From Brachycybe producta (lineage: Eukaryota; Arthropoda; Diplopoda; Playtdesmida; Andrognathidae): a DNA stretch of 64,000 bases. The stretch spans positions 1,904,001-1,968,000 of the forward strand of contig JAUPFP010000009.1 in assembly GCA_036925085.1 (NCBI GenBank), in the 5' to 3' direction. Both the position numbers and the translations under genes were made by a program. Shown piece after piece: positions 22,728 to 33,769 of the stretch. The notes under the pieces were generated by a model. It saw only the letters and a program-made list of their open reading frames with translations, was not told the DNA's origin and did no database searches. Position 1 is the first letter of the stretch. The number at the start of each line of letters is the position of its first letter.

Positions 22728-23669
22728 TCGGGGGAGAGTAATGGTCTAAAGTTTAATAATTATTCTCGTCAAGTTAAAACTAAGGCCAAACCATCTTCCG
22801 AAGTTTCGTAATTGACGGAGTCACTTTGATATATACAGTAGTACCAATAATTAATTAAGTTAAATGTATTTAGATAAAAAAAAATGTGCGCGGTTTTCTT
22901 CTTCTTCTCTTGCGCTTCATTTTGAAAGATTTCAGCTTCCACTAAAGATTCCCTTGATAATTTACCACCACAATCAGTAAAAGAAAAAAGTGTTTCAAAT
23001 TGTGGAAATATTTTGACACCGCAAATAGGATGAATCACAAACTGAAAACCAAACAAAACAAAAATCTCCCATTTTTTTTTCTTCTATTCTCTCCCTCCTT
23101 CAGCCAGAAATTGTTTTAGTGTCAATATCAATTATAAGATGTCAAACCAATTATCGTTTTTAGATACAAAAAAATTCTAAATACATATTTCTCTCTCTAA
23201 TAACTTCAACATAAAAAACCAATATACAGTATCTCACCACATATTTTTGCTATGAAAATATACTCCACCCATTCATTCATTCACTCCCTCCCACAAGTCT
23301 CCCTTCTCTTTAACATGAAAAGAAGAGGAGGGGGGATGGGATAAAGTACCTATTGCATAAATACCGGGTATAAAGGATGAAACAAGAAGGGGATAACATA
23401 AGAAGAGGGTTGAGAGAGTGAAAAAAAAGATGTGTCAAATATCATAAAGTCAAATAATTATGAAACCCAAAAAACAAGATCTAATAAACCTCTTAATAAA
23501 AAGCATTAACATGGGATTGTCAACCACAATGGCTCCCTATCTGATATTCATATATTACTAACATGTAAATAGGAAATTATAAATTACCCTCTCCTCCCTC
23601 TCCCCCCCTTTTTCTCTCTACAGTGTGTGCGAAATTCCTTTTTTTATTTAAATGAAGAGATAATAATAA
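22728..23669. other. No gene seen
   Basis: Unique sequence, pyrimidine-rich near 23070-23100 and 23590-23625, with a purine-rich stretch near 23320. No exon supported. Confidence 0.4.
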
Positions 23670-23858
23670 GTAGGTGCTCGGATTTTTATGCAAATATCAA
23701 GCAAATGTTTCTCAATCTATGGCCCAAGAGCCAACTGTGAAGTAACAATCCCATTTAGATTAATCTACAATTTTTTTTAAATCAAAAACACTGGTTAGAG
23801 GCTAGAATTATTTAGTTGTCAACTGATAGTAACCAGACATCTAGCCTCTAACTAGCCC
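23670..23858 (+). mobile_element. GC4 element, right end truncated
   Basis: Starts TAGGTGCTCGGATTTTTATG and passes the central CTAGCCTCTAACTAG block, then ends; the right terminus is missing. Confidence 0.75.
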
Positions 23859-24346
23859 CTTTGTAGAGCGCTCATATCGCGCTCGCAAGGCCGTCCCAGC
23901 TAGACGAACTTGTTACATTACAGACTTGCTTTGTCTAGTGTATCTGCTCGCCTTTAGAACTTTTATGATAACCCCACCCCCGTACGTAACATTTAGGTAT
24001 GGGAATGGGAAGAAGACAGCATACCTACAGCTAGGAATTGCAGAAATGTGCGCACGTAGTAAAATTATTTGCATATTTCTAACTTAATTAAGCTCATAAC
24101 TTTCCTGAAGAATTTCTGATACAAAATGTTCCACTTTTCGTATGTTTTTTTTGTTGGTTGTTTTTGGTTTTAGAAAATATTGTCAAGATGTCAATAGTCG
24201 AAATTCAGATGAGAAACAACCAGCTTTTTTAAACCATATTGTTAATTCACACAAATTATTATGACATTATTATGATTAACTTTGATAAAAACGACGCCAC
24301 ACCTATACTACTCACTACGTATAACTACTATTAAGATTCATTAATT
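23859..24346. other. No gene seen
   Basis: Unique AT-rich DNA. Confidence 0.4.
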
Positions 24347-24358
24347 ACAACTATCACA

Positions 24359-24561
24359 AGCAATTAGAAAACGGGATGAACAGAAGTTGGCTCCGCCCTT
24401 TTTAATGACGACCGGCAACTTCTAATTGGTTTGTTGTGTGGTTCGACGTTGAAAAGGGCTGAGCATGTGACGCCAGACTACATAGCCAACCAATTAGAAG
24501 TTGCCGGCCGTCATAAAAAGGGCGGAGCCAACTTGTGTTCGTCCCGATTTCTAACTGCCTG
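24359..24561. mobile_element. HP1a hairpin MITE with 9-bp duplication
   Basis: The left end has drifted to AAGCAATTAG. Perfect direct repeats CAACTATCA flank it at 24348-24356 and 24563-24571. Confidence 0.9.
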
Positions 24562-24788
24562 TCAACTATCAAGATAGGCTTCTTCAGGCGGGACTGCGAC
24601 CTGGCCACCCACGACAGGACTTGTTCTATATCTGGAGCAGTTCCTTTAATTGCTGATTGCAGTCGCAGTAGTAGAAGGTTCTTTGCGTTCAGTTTATTTA
24701 TGCTTATTATTGTAGTTGTTTTGTTCGTGTGCGTGTGTCTCTTACGTGGCCAAAAATGCAAGTTGGCTCACGACTGACGAATACTGGA

Positions 24789-24992
24789 CAGGCCGTTAGA
24801 AAACGGGATAAACAGACGTTTGCTCCGCCCTTTTTATGACGAACGGCAACTTCTAATTGATTGGTTATGTAGTCTGACGTCACATGCTCCGCCCTTTTTA
24901 ACGTCAGACTACATAACCAACCAATTAGAAGTTGCCGTTCGTCGTAAAAAAGGTGGAGCAAACGTCTGTTTATCCTGTTTTCTAATTGCCTG
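24789..24992. mobile_element. HP1a hairpin MITE
   Basis: Both inner arms are of the same type (ACATAACCAACCAATTAG against its complement), so the loop is a perfect palindrome, unlike the usual asymmetric loop. Ends CAGGCCGTTAGAAAACGGG/…TTTCTAATTGCCTG. Confidence 0.88.
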
Positions 24993-25016
24993 TAGTACTA
25001 GTATAAGGAGAATCGA

Positions 25017-25203
25017 AAGGCATTCAAAGACACGCAGACGTTTGCTCCGCCCTTTTATGAGCGTCAGACCAAATATCAACCAATTGGAAATTGAAAAGGG
25101 CGTGGCATATAACGTCAGACCACATAACAAACCAATTAGAAGTTGCCTGTCCTCATAAAAGAGGCGAAGCAAACGACTCCATCTTGCTGAGCACACTTGC
25201 CTG
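25017..25203. mobile_element. HP1b hairpin MITE
   Basis: Core with GCGTCAGACCAAATATCAAC and AACGTCAGACCACATAAC. Right outer arm CTTGCTGAGCACACTTGCCTG as at 1256-1451, but the left outer arm reads ATTCAAAGACACGCAGACG. The two ends therefore come from different subtypes. Confidence 0.8.
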
Positions 25204-25542
25204 TGGAGACTCCCTCCCTTGAATCGCAGTCGCGCGCCTGAAGAACCCTACCTTTAAAGGACCAAAATATATGCAAATTAACCTGCTGTATTATTTCCTG
25301 TAGAACTGAATCTCCGGTCTCCAAAGTAGACCATCTAAATTTTGGCAATTGGCCCACCAGATGTATTAGTTCCGGATCCTATAATGTGGAGGTGGAAACA
25401 ACAGCCACACGTTACAATTGGTGTTCGAGTAACATTTCTTACAACATAAATATTCTAACTTTTAAACAGTTTGTGAAACATTTTGAGAAAAGTAGCTTTA
25501 CAATCAATTTTTGGTGTATTTTTTATTTTCCCAAACTTCAGT
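25204..25542. other. No gene seen
   Basis: Unique sequence, no exon supported. Confidence 0.4.
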
Positions 25543-26945
25543 AAAGGCGCATTCACACTAGGTTGGTTTACAAGCCGCTGGTTGCTGCTGGCTATTAGCA
25601 GCAACAAGCAAGCAGCGGCTGCTGCTCTGGGTTCACACTTGGTCAGTCGCTGCTGCTATTAGCAGCGCAAGTCGTCCAATCACCGTCTTGCAAAAACACA
25701 AAATCTAACAACAACCAACCCAAGCAGTGGAGTTTCAACTACCCACTAGTGCCACTACTAGCGACAAAGGGTTCACACTAGCTGGAAGCACACTGTTATG
25801 CCGCAGTCACACTAGGCTGGTTTCCCAGCTGCTGGTTGCTGCTGGCTGGTTGTAGCGCTCTAGCAGCATAGTCTGAACTGCTACCAGCAGCTGCTTTCTC
25901 CAGCGGGCTAGTTATTTTAACAGCAGCTGGTGAAGTTGGACATGTCCAACTTTAGCAGCTACCAGCTGGTCATGTGACTCCCTTCCTGTTGCTGCCATCT
26001 AGTGTGAACTTTTTGTTGCTAGTAGTGGCACTAGTGGTAGTTGAAACTCCACTGCTTGGGTTGGTTGTTGTTAGTTTGTGTTTTTGCAAGATGGTGATTG
26101 GATGACTTGCACTGCTAATACCAGCAGTGACGGGACAAGTGTGAACCCAAAGCAGCTGCTGCTTGCTGTTGCTGCTAATAGCCAGCAGCAACCAGCGGCT
26201 TGTAAACCAGCCTAGTGTGACTGCCGCTTTATGGTGCATTCAAACTAGGCTGGTTTGCCAGCTGCTCTTTGTAGCCTGCTAGCTGCATAATCTGAACTGC
26301 TACCAGCAGCTGCTTTCTCCAACATGAAGGAAGCAGGAAGGAAGAAAGTCACATGACCAGCTGGTAGCTGCTAAAGTTGGACATGTCCAACTTCACCAGT
26401 CGCTGTTCAAATCACTAGCATGCTGGAGAAAGCAGCTGCTGGTAGCAGTTCAGACTATGCTGCTAGCAGGCTACAAAGAGCAGCTGGTAAACCAGCCTTG
26501 TTTGAATGCACCATAAAGCGGCAGTCACTCTACGCTGGTTTACAAGCCGCTGGTTGCTGCTGGCTATTAGCAGCAACAGCAAGCAGCAGCTGCTTTGGGT
26601 TCACACTTGTCCCGTCACTGCTGGTATTAGCAGTGCAAGTTATCCAATCACCGTCTTGCAAAAACACAAACTAACAACAACCAACCCAAGCAGTGGAGTT
26701 TCAACTACCACTAGTGCCACTACTAGCAACAAAAAGTTCACACTAGATGGCAGCAACAGGAAGGACGTCACATGACCAGCTGGTAGCTGCTAAAGTTGGA
26801 CATGTCCAACTTCACCAGCCGCTGTTAAAATTACTAGCCCGCTGGTGAAAGCAGCTGCTGGTAGCAGTTCAGACTATGCTGCTAGCTGGCTACAACCAGC
26901 CAGCAGCAACCAGCAGCTTGTAAACCAGCCTAGTGTGACTGCCTC
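25543..26945. repeat. CAGCAG/CTGCTG-rich palindrome complex
   Basis: A near-perfect palindrome of about 570-bp arms centred at 26372 (25800-26945), preceded by a truncated third copy of the arm (25543-25795). Ends are CACACTAGGCTGGTT-type. The arms are dense in CAGCTG/CAGCAG and contain GTTGGACATGTCCAAC three times. Matching 89-codon frames at 25970-26239 (minus) and 26506-26775 (plus) are mirror images of the same repeat and not genes. Confidence 0.88.
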
Positions 26946-27268
26946 ATAAGTGACTTCTTTTTTCAGCTTCATAAAAACCATCACGTTTTTCTTTTCTCAC
27001 AGCGTTTTCAAAACTTATAATTTAAAAAAGTTTATTTTCAAAGATGTTGGTCCTGAAAATATCGTTACCTTATTCCTGTTATTAAATTTTAAATGGGAAA
27101 TTTCTACAAAATAAATTTCATGAAATTGCCCATCACTATACGTTTACGTAATACCGTATTATTACAGCGTGAGACAAAATATAAGAAAAAGTATATATGG
27201 ATAAAAATAACAAGAGGCGCGTAATCTGAATAAAATGACAATTTTAGAGTATCAGATTCACTTTTATT
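26946..27268. other. No gene seen
   Basis: Unique AT-rich DNA. Confidence 0.4.
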
Positions 27269-27270
27269 TA

Positions 27271-28528
27271 GGGATGGGACATTCGAATCCTCCAATCTTC
27301 GAATCCCACGAATCTTAAAAAAATATCTGAGATTCGAAAACTCGAATCTTCGTGCTTTCGCGAATCTTTCGAATCCTAAACTAAAAAAAACTGTTAAAAA
27401 CTTTGGTAAAATTAGTTTTAACTCCATTGACGTCCAATAGAAGCGGGTTCACTAACAACAAAAAAACCGGGTGAGTGTTGCAATTTCGGTAGTATCGGAT
27501 CACCAATATCATCACCTTTTGGCAACCCTGAGTGAAGCCACACTTGTTTTTTCATTATTAATTTAATATTATTTCATTTATTTGTATCTTCTTAACGAAT
27601 AATATAGGATTCTTATATGAAGGATTCGAGACATTTGACATTTGAGAACCTTTTAGCATTCTGATTCGAGAAAATTTAGGAGATTCGAGAACCTTTTAGG
27701 ATTCGGAGTCGAGAAAATTTAGGAGATTCGAGAACCTTTTAGGATTCGGATTCGAGAAAATTTATGAGATTCGAGAACCTTTTAGGATTCGGAATCGAGA
27801 AAATTTAGGAGATTCGAGAACCTTTTAGGATTCGGAGTCGAGAAAATTTAGGAGATTCGAGAACCTTTTAGGATTCGGATTCGAGAAAATTTAGGAGATT
27901 CGAGAACCTTTTAGGATTCGGATTCGAGAAAATTTAGGAGATTCGAGAACCTTTTAGGATTCGGAGTCGAGAAAATTTAGGAGATTCGAGAACCATTTAG
28001 GATTCGGAGTCGAGAAAATTTAGGAGATTCGAGAACCTTTTAGGATTCGGAGTCGAGAAAATTTAGGAGATTCGAGAACCTTTTAGGATTCGGATTCGAG
28101 AAAATTTAGGAGATTCGAGAACCTTTTAGGATTCGGAGTCGAGAAAATTTAGGAGATTCGAGAACCTTTTAGGATTCGGAGTCGAGAAAATTTAAGAGAT
28201 TCGAGAACCTTTTAGGGTTCGGAGTCGAGAAAATTTATTTGGAAGATTCGAGAACCTTTTAGGATTCGGAGTCGAGAAAATTTATTTAGAAGATTCGAGA
28301 ACCTTTTAGGATTCGGAGTCGAGAAAATTTAGGAGATTCGAGAACCTTTTAGGATTCGTAGTCGAGAAAATTTATTTAGAAGATTCGAGAACCTTTTAGG
28401 ATTCGGAGTCGAGAAAATTTAGGAGATTCGAGAACCTTTTATGATTCGGAGTCGAGAAAATTTATTTAGAAGATTCGAGAACCTTTTAGGATTCGGAGTC
28501 GAGAAAATTTAGGATTCGTCCCACCTCT
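27271..28528 (+). mobile_element. FR element swollen by a minisatellite
   Basis: Starts AGGGATGGGACATTCGAATC and ends GGATTCGTCCCACCTCT. The left 370 bp match other FR copies (CCAATAGAAGCGG, CGGATCACCAATATCATCAC, TGAATAATATAGG-like block). The right-hand unit present once elsewhere (GAGAACCTTTTAGGATTCGG) is amplified here to about 20 tandem copies. Confidence 0.88.
27640..28515 (+). repeat. 43-bp minisatellite, about 20 units
   Basis: Unit GATTCGAGAACCTTTTAGGA followed by TTCGGAGTCGAGAAAATTTAG. Variants include TCGGATTCGAG versus TCGGAGTCGAG, and longer AATTTATTTAGAAG units clustered at the right end, showing local homogenisation. Confidence 0.95.
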
Positions 28529-29322
28529 AAAAAAAAGTATTTAAAAGAAAATATAAAGTTTAAATTAATTTACATAAAAAAACTTGCAAAAACAAAAAAA
28601 CAAAACCCTCGCCCGTTCTTCATCCCTATTGGTCCTTTTTTCTCAACTCCCTATCATGACTCCTTTCTCTAACAATGTAACCCATCTTCTGGAATCGTCA
28701 CCACTTATAAGTTATAGTGAATCTGACTGCTGTAAAATACAAAGCAATTATGAAAAGGTGTTGGTGTATAATAGACATTGACAGACCCTCAAACCATCCC
28801 CCCTTAACATGGCATATAAAAGAGTAGAGGGGTAAAAGAGATTGAGAAAGAGAGGTGCTCATTTCATGCCCAAATGATTGATCACTTCCAACGATAGCGG
28901 GCAGGACAGAGATCTGGAAAACACGGGATGACGTAACTGATACAACATCATTTACTATGAAGCCCACCTATGAATCAGCCACATCTCCGAGTGTCCCCCC
29001 CCCCCTTACCATTTATAGGCTAAAAACAGGAAAAAAGAAAGGGGAGAGAGTAGAGGAAGAGAGGGGAGGTTGAAGGCTGTGATTCACAATTGTTCCACTT
29101 GATGGTTGATTACCATATGAATCGAAGCGGAAGGTCCCAAAGAGAGACACCGAGATTACTATACACTATAGTTAATGCTCATACCTCTACAATAATTTTA
29201 CGACAATAGCCTCCACCCCACCTCTTCCTTAATCTATCTAGCCCCCTTGATGATATTACTATCATCATCATCATCATCATTTTCATCCAATATGATGGAG
29301 AGAAAAAAAAGATGAAAAATAC
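28529..29322. other. No gene seen; C run
   Basis: Unique sequence with a C9 run near 28997 and GA-rich stretches. A pyrimidine tract with TTTTCCAG on the minus strand near 28915 could be a splice acceptor, but the following frame is unconvincing. Confidence 0.35.
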
Positions 29323-29368
29323 CAAAAGAGACGTCGTTTAAGCGGTTCGATCGACGCAGGTGTTGAAC
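29323..29368 (-). CDS. Weak candidate internal exon
   Basis: On the minus strand a T-rich tract ends CCTGTGCAG (acceptor; first exon base 29368), and 46 bp later comes TTTTG then GTATTT (possible donor). Phase 0 translation is VQHLRRSNRLNDVSF; a second frame is also open. It lies 2.4 kb downstream of the 31724-32128 exon, which ends in phase 0, so joining is arithmetically possible. No homology recognised. The exon is very short and could easily be chance. Confidence 0.2.
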
Positions 29369-29873
29369 CTGCACAGGAACGCGAAAAAAAAAGTCCCACA
29401 TATGAGTCACGGGATGGGGGTAAATAGCTAAAGAGGGGGGGGGGGAAATATCCAAAAGGTGGTGGTGGTGATTCATACATTACCATAAAGCAACACACCA
29501 GGGTGTTGGGTGTGGGGAGGGGTGGGGAAGAGAAAAAGGGATTGAGAGGAAGGTGAATTCCAATAGAATTAACCTCTCTGACTGTGCATCAGTCTGTCAT
29601 TCTCTAAACTAGGGGTCGCGACCCAAAACAAAGAGATAAGAAACTCATTATTTTAGAGCTCGTTTCACATTTTTCATTGTTTTGTTTTTTTAATAGTTAA
29701 TTTTTATCTGATTGAAACTGCCAGCTTTTTTTTTACTCAAGTTGTTTTAAAAGTAACTTTTAAAATGTAATTAAAAGGTTAAACATTCGAATCCCGCGAA
29801 TCTTCTAGATTTGAAAACTCGTATCTTTGCGCTTTTTTCGTCTTTCGAATCCTAACTTTAAAAAAAAACTAGA
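29369..29873. other. No gene seen; FR remnants
   Basis: AT-rich, with an FR-like fragment at about 29785-29865 (ATTCGAATCCCGCGAATCTT). Confidence 0.4.
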
Positions 29874-30247
29874 GATGGGACATTCAAATCCTCGAATCTT
29901 GAAAAAGAATCGAGATCCGAAAACTCGTATCTTCGCACTTTTTTCGTCTTTCGAATCCTAACCTTAAAAAAAAAAACTCTTAAAAACTTTGATAAAATTA
30001 GTTTTAACTCCACGTTCACTAACAAAAAAAACCGGCAATTGTTGCCATTTCTTTGGTATCCGGATCACCAATATCACCTTGTGGCGGACCCTGAGTGCCA
30101 CACTTTGTTTTATTATTATTAATAATTTAATATTATTTCATTTATTTTTATCTTCTTAATGAATAATATAGTATTCTTATATGAAGGATTCGAGAACCTT
30201 TTAGGATTCGGATTCGAGATAATTTAGGATTCGTCCATGTACCTCTA
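29874..30247 (+). mobile_element. FR element
   Basis: Starts AGAGATGGGACATTCAAATC, contains the TTTTCGTCTTTCGAATCC, CGGATCACCAATATCACC and GAATAATATAG blocks, and ends GGATTCGTCCATGTACCTCT. A single copy of the minisatellite unit. Confidence 0.85.
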
Positions 30248-31035
30248 GTAAAAACAATTCGAATTTCTTCTTTAAAGATACTTCTAATCAATTAACTATT
30301 CAAAATTCAATTTCCTTGATATGTTTATGCATTTTAAGCACAAACTCTCTCATATAGCGAGTAATGAAGACAACTTTCATAACTTTTTCTAGCCTCTATG
30401 ATGTTCATATAGAGTAATAACAACTAAAAGCTCCCCCCTTAACTTTCACTGCAATACAACAAACAATCATAGAGGAACCGAAATGGGTGCCAAAAAGTAT
30501 TTGTTCGTGTTTTAAAAAAAATGTATGTGCTGTTTGTAAAGAATTGGGACGAACATATTTCGTGTTATCCGTTGTTGTGTGTTAAACGGTTTCCGCTGCA
30601 ATATAAATCAGTCCGGGGGGGGGGACGAACGGAAACGTTTTAATATTTTTTTTTTAAAAGAAATTTATTAACGAATTTCAATATTTATTAGAAACTAGAA
30701 GAGTAATCAAAGGTGTACTTGTAATTTTCATGATAATATCTTTGAAAATCAACTTTATAAAAATTAGTTTTAAACTGTTTTTTTGAAGACAAAAAAAACA
30801 TCAAACTTTTTGTCTTTTTTTTCAAACTGAGCGAAAAAGTTTATTTTTAAATATTTTCAACATAACATTGTCTATTAAATATACAGTAAAAACTGTATAA
30901 GACGAAATATAAGAAAGCAAGACAATTTTTTCGTGTTAAAAGAACGAATTGTTATGCTATTCTAAGGAATCGGACCGTTTTCGTGTTAAACGGTTTCAAC
31001 TCTAGACCTATTTTAATCAGTGGAGAAAAACAAAC
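30248..31035. other. No gene seen; possible old DNA transposon
   Basis: Around 30880-30975, ACAGTAAAAACTGTATAAGA, TTTTCGTGTTAAA and AAACGGTTT motifs resemble ends of pogo/Tc1-type elements. Not delimited. Confidence 0.35.
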
Positions 31036-31039
31036 AGAA

Positions 31040-31345
31040 CTAAATTAAACCAGATTTAAATCCTATATTAAACCAGATTTAAATCCTAAATTAAACCAGA
31101 TTTAAATCCTAAATTAAACCAGATTTAAATCCTAAATTAAACCAGATTTAAATCCTAAATTAAACCAGATTTAAATCCTAAATTAAACCAGATTTAAATC
31201 CTAAATTAAACCAGATTTAAACCCTAAATTAAACCAGATTTAAACCCTAAATTAAACCAGATTTAAACCCTAAATTAAACCAGATTTAAACCCTAAATTA
31301 AACCAGATTTAAACCCTAAATTATACCAGATTTAAACCCTAAAAT
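31040..31345 (+). repeat. 23-bp minisatellite, about 13 units
   Basis: Unit TAAATTAAACCAGATTTAAA plus TCC or CCC. The first half of the array carries TTTAAATCC units and the second half TTTAAACCC units, so the variants sit in two homogeneous blocks. Confidence 0.96.
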
Positions 31346-31723
31346 TGGCATGACAGCACCCTAAGAATCAAGTAATTTAATTATCAAGTAATTTTTTCAG
31401 AATTTTTCTTACTTTTTATTAAAATAAAAGTGAATTTTTCACTTTTATGAAATGAATTTCTTCTAATAATGTTCTTGACCGGTGAATAAACCGATTAAAC
31501 ACTTTGTCATGGATGAGAATTTCAGTTAATTAAAAAAAAATTGTAAATTTTTTTTAAATAAATACAAAAAATCTGATATAAAATAAACAAATCCGATTTA
31601 AATCAAATAAATCCGATTTTTGTAATTTTTTTCTCTAAAAAAATTCCTGATTTTTATCCACACCCTGAAAATATTAGAGAACTGACACAAAAAATAATTT
31701 AAAATGTCAAACTTTTTTTTTAC
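31346..31723 (-). other. Likely intron start downstream of exon
   Basis: AT-rich, with TTTAAATC motifs (31565-31618) and a CACACCCTG end near 31660 that resembles a hAT terminus. On the minus strand this directly follows the GT donor at 31723-31722. Confidence 0.35.
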
Positions 31724-32128
31724 CTCACTTTCTGCATTGTTTTTAACATAATTTACAGGATCCACTTTAAGATCATCCCAATCGGCAAATCTGACAGTTG
31801 CCTTTTTCTTATCCTTTATCTTAATCGGCACCGATTTCTCCTTTGTAACTTTCGATCTTGTAGAATTAACAGGACCCGATTTAAAAATAGGTAACATAGA
31901 AGAAGAAGAAGAACTGGAGGTTCCCACATTCGGTTTGATCTTTGAATTCGTCTTCCCACGAAGTCGATCCAAGACACCAACCGTTTTTCTGGAAGATGAT
32001 TGCAATCCACCATTATTACAACCACTTAAACCAGATGAACTTGGAGTTAATCTGTCAGTGGTTAATCCCAATAAAAAGGAGGAGGAGGACGAGGAGGAGG
32101 AGGATGGTGGCTTAGCTTCAATCAACAT
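31724..32128 (-). CDS. Serine-rich first coding exon, product unknown
   Basis: Reads from ATG at 32128 (context ACAAAATG, A at -3) for 135 codons to GAAAGTGAG followed by GTAAAA, a plausible splice donor, ending in phase 0. Without splicing the frame runs only 41 more residues into Lys/Phe/Ile-rich intron-like sequence before a stop. The exon has balanced amino-acid use, unlike the surrounding AT-rich frames: two poly-Ser tracts (residues 9-17 and 71-77), a basic segment with LDRLRGKTNSKIKP (about 53-66), then a Lys-rich stretch leading to KKATVRFADWDDLKVDPVNY (about 109-128). VRFADWDD looks like a conserved linear motif, and the low-complexity N-terminus suggests an intrinsically disordered region of a larger cytoplasmic or nuclear protein. 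I do not recognise the family. No second exon is certain in the window. The poly-Ser codons are TCC/TCT-rich microsatellite DNA and may vary in length. Confidence 0.6.
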
Positions 32129-32690
32129 TTTGTCTCAAAAAGTTACGTTTAGTAGACATTGGTCACTTCAGATATTTAAAACTATGTGCTTCTCAGCTGA
32201 CCCCTTTTCTTTTATCATTCAGTTGACACATTCCAGTTCAATTCCTTTCATTGATTGTTCTTCCAAGATTCATTCAAATCTCAAGATCTCGCGCATCCCG
32301 TCACATTTGTTGAACTTCTAAATGGACATTGGTCAGTTCAGTTCTCCACCAACTCTAACGTGTCCATCCAATAGATATTCTTCATTCAGTGGACACAGTC
32401 CAGTTCGGTTCCTTTCATTGATTGTTCTTCCAAGATCTCATTCAAATCTCAAGATCTCGCGCATTCCGTCACATTTGTTGAACTTCTAAATGGACATTGG
32501 TCAGTTCAGTTTAGTTCTCCACCAACTCTAACGTGTCCATCCAATAGATATTCTTCATTCAGTGGACACAGTCCAGTTCGGTTCCTTTCATTGATTGTTC
32601 TTCCAAGATTCATTCAAATCTCGTCGCATTTGTTGAACTTCTAAATGGACATTGGTCAGTTCAGTTCTCCACCAACACTAACGTGTCCAT
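32129..32690 (-). promoter_or_regulatory. Tandem 155-170 bp repeats upstream of exon
   Basis: Four direct copies (starting near 32151, 32321, 32489 and 32644) of a unit containing, on the minus strand, TGACCAATGTCCA (a CCAAT box) and GAACCGAACTGG. The copy nearest the ATG is the most diverged (TGACCAATGTCTA). Lying directly upstream of the candidate first exon, this may be a reiterated promoter or 5' UTR. Repeat structure is seen; regulatory role is inferred. Confidence 0.5.
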
Positions 32691-33769
32691 CAAAAATAGC
32701 TTAGTCTTCTTCTTCACTTGGTGAACAAACTGTTCAAAATTAGTTCCTTCGAAACGTGTCCAACCTCGATCCTCCTCCACCACCACCACCACCATCAGAT
32801 ATTATAAAACAACAACACCCAAAACACGGTTCTACAAACTTTTCCTCTTCAAAAAATCCTTTTGTTTCTCTCTCTGTCTCTGAATCACTAACTTGAATGA
32901 ATGAATGAGTACAACCCTATAGGATTCGAGGAACCACGAAGAATAAAACGGCTCGAATTAACGATTACGTGTCCCTCTCTATTCAAATTAAACTGTTGTA
33001 CGTACATACTGAATAAGGGTGGGTCATGTCGAGAGGGTGGAGAAGAGGTGGGTCATGTAGAGGTATCTATCGAATAAGAAGTGGCAACAAAAAAAAATTG
33101 TTTAATACTAGTCATTTATCTCTGTCAAGTGACTGTTGCAATGAGGCGGAGTCTCCCCCTCTCTCGAAATGCGTTGGAATTCTCCCCCTTTTTTTAAATT
33201 TACCCTCCAACATTCCACTCCCACTTAACGTCCCGTGTACGATTTCAAAGATATAAAGCGGGAACGAGAGCGGACTCCCACACTTTGGATGACATCAGTG
33301 ATTAGAGAGAGAGAGAGACAAGGGAATCCCCCCACCCCTCCCCAGTTATATTTTTCTCGTTCATATCATCCGAAGGAAGAGTGAAAGTGAGGGCGAACAT
33401 TGGGTCAATTGAAGGGGTGTTTCACAGTATTCAGAGAGAGAAAGAGTGGGTGACACGTGCAGGTTGCCACAACATCACCTCTTCTACCATCAAGTGCTAT
33501 CACTCATATTTTAAAAGTACATACTAAAGACGGGTATTTACCAAAAGAGCGCAAGAGCAAGAGCAAAACATTTGCTCGTGCTCGCTGATCAGAGCCGGTC
33601 GTAGAGTATGCGAGGCCCGAATAAGAAAGCGATGAGCGAAGCCAGATAAAAAAAATTTAGTCAGCAGCACGGGCCTCCTGAAAGCGCGTGGCCTGAGCGG
33701 GGCCGGGGAAAAATGTTTAGTCAGCCGCACGGAGTTAAAACTAATCTTACCGAAGTTTTTTTTATGTTG
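32691..33769. other. No gene seen
   Basis: Unique sequence with a CCACCA tract (32778-32797), a GA tract (33305-33318) and a CGAGCACGAGC-containing stretch near 33560-33700. Could be upstream regulatory DNA of the minus-strand exon; no exon of its own. Confidence 0.35.

Noticed and set aside
24402..24761. Similar ~100-codon frames across many HP1 copies (LLIGWLCSLTSHAPPFSTSN-type)
   Set aside because: The peptide recurs at every HP1 site because it is the MITE arm in translation. Its frame and ends shift between copies and no start or stop is conserved.
25970..26775. Two near-identical 89-codon proteins on opposite strands
   Set aside because: They are mirror copies of the same palindromic repeat arm; the peptide is a translation of CAGCAG-type DNA.
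29335..29385. tRNA-like GGTTCAACACC box on the minus strand
   Set aside because: No matching A box at the right distance and no cloverleaf could be drawn.
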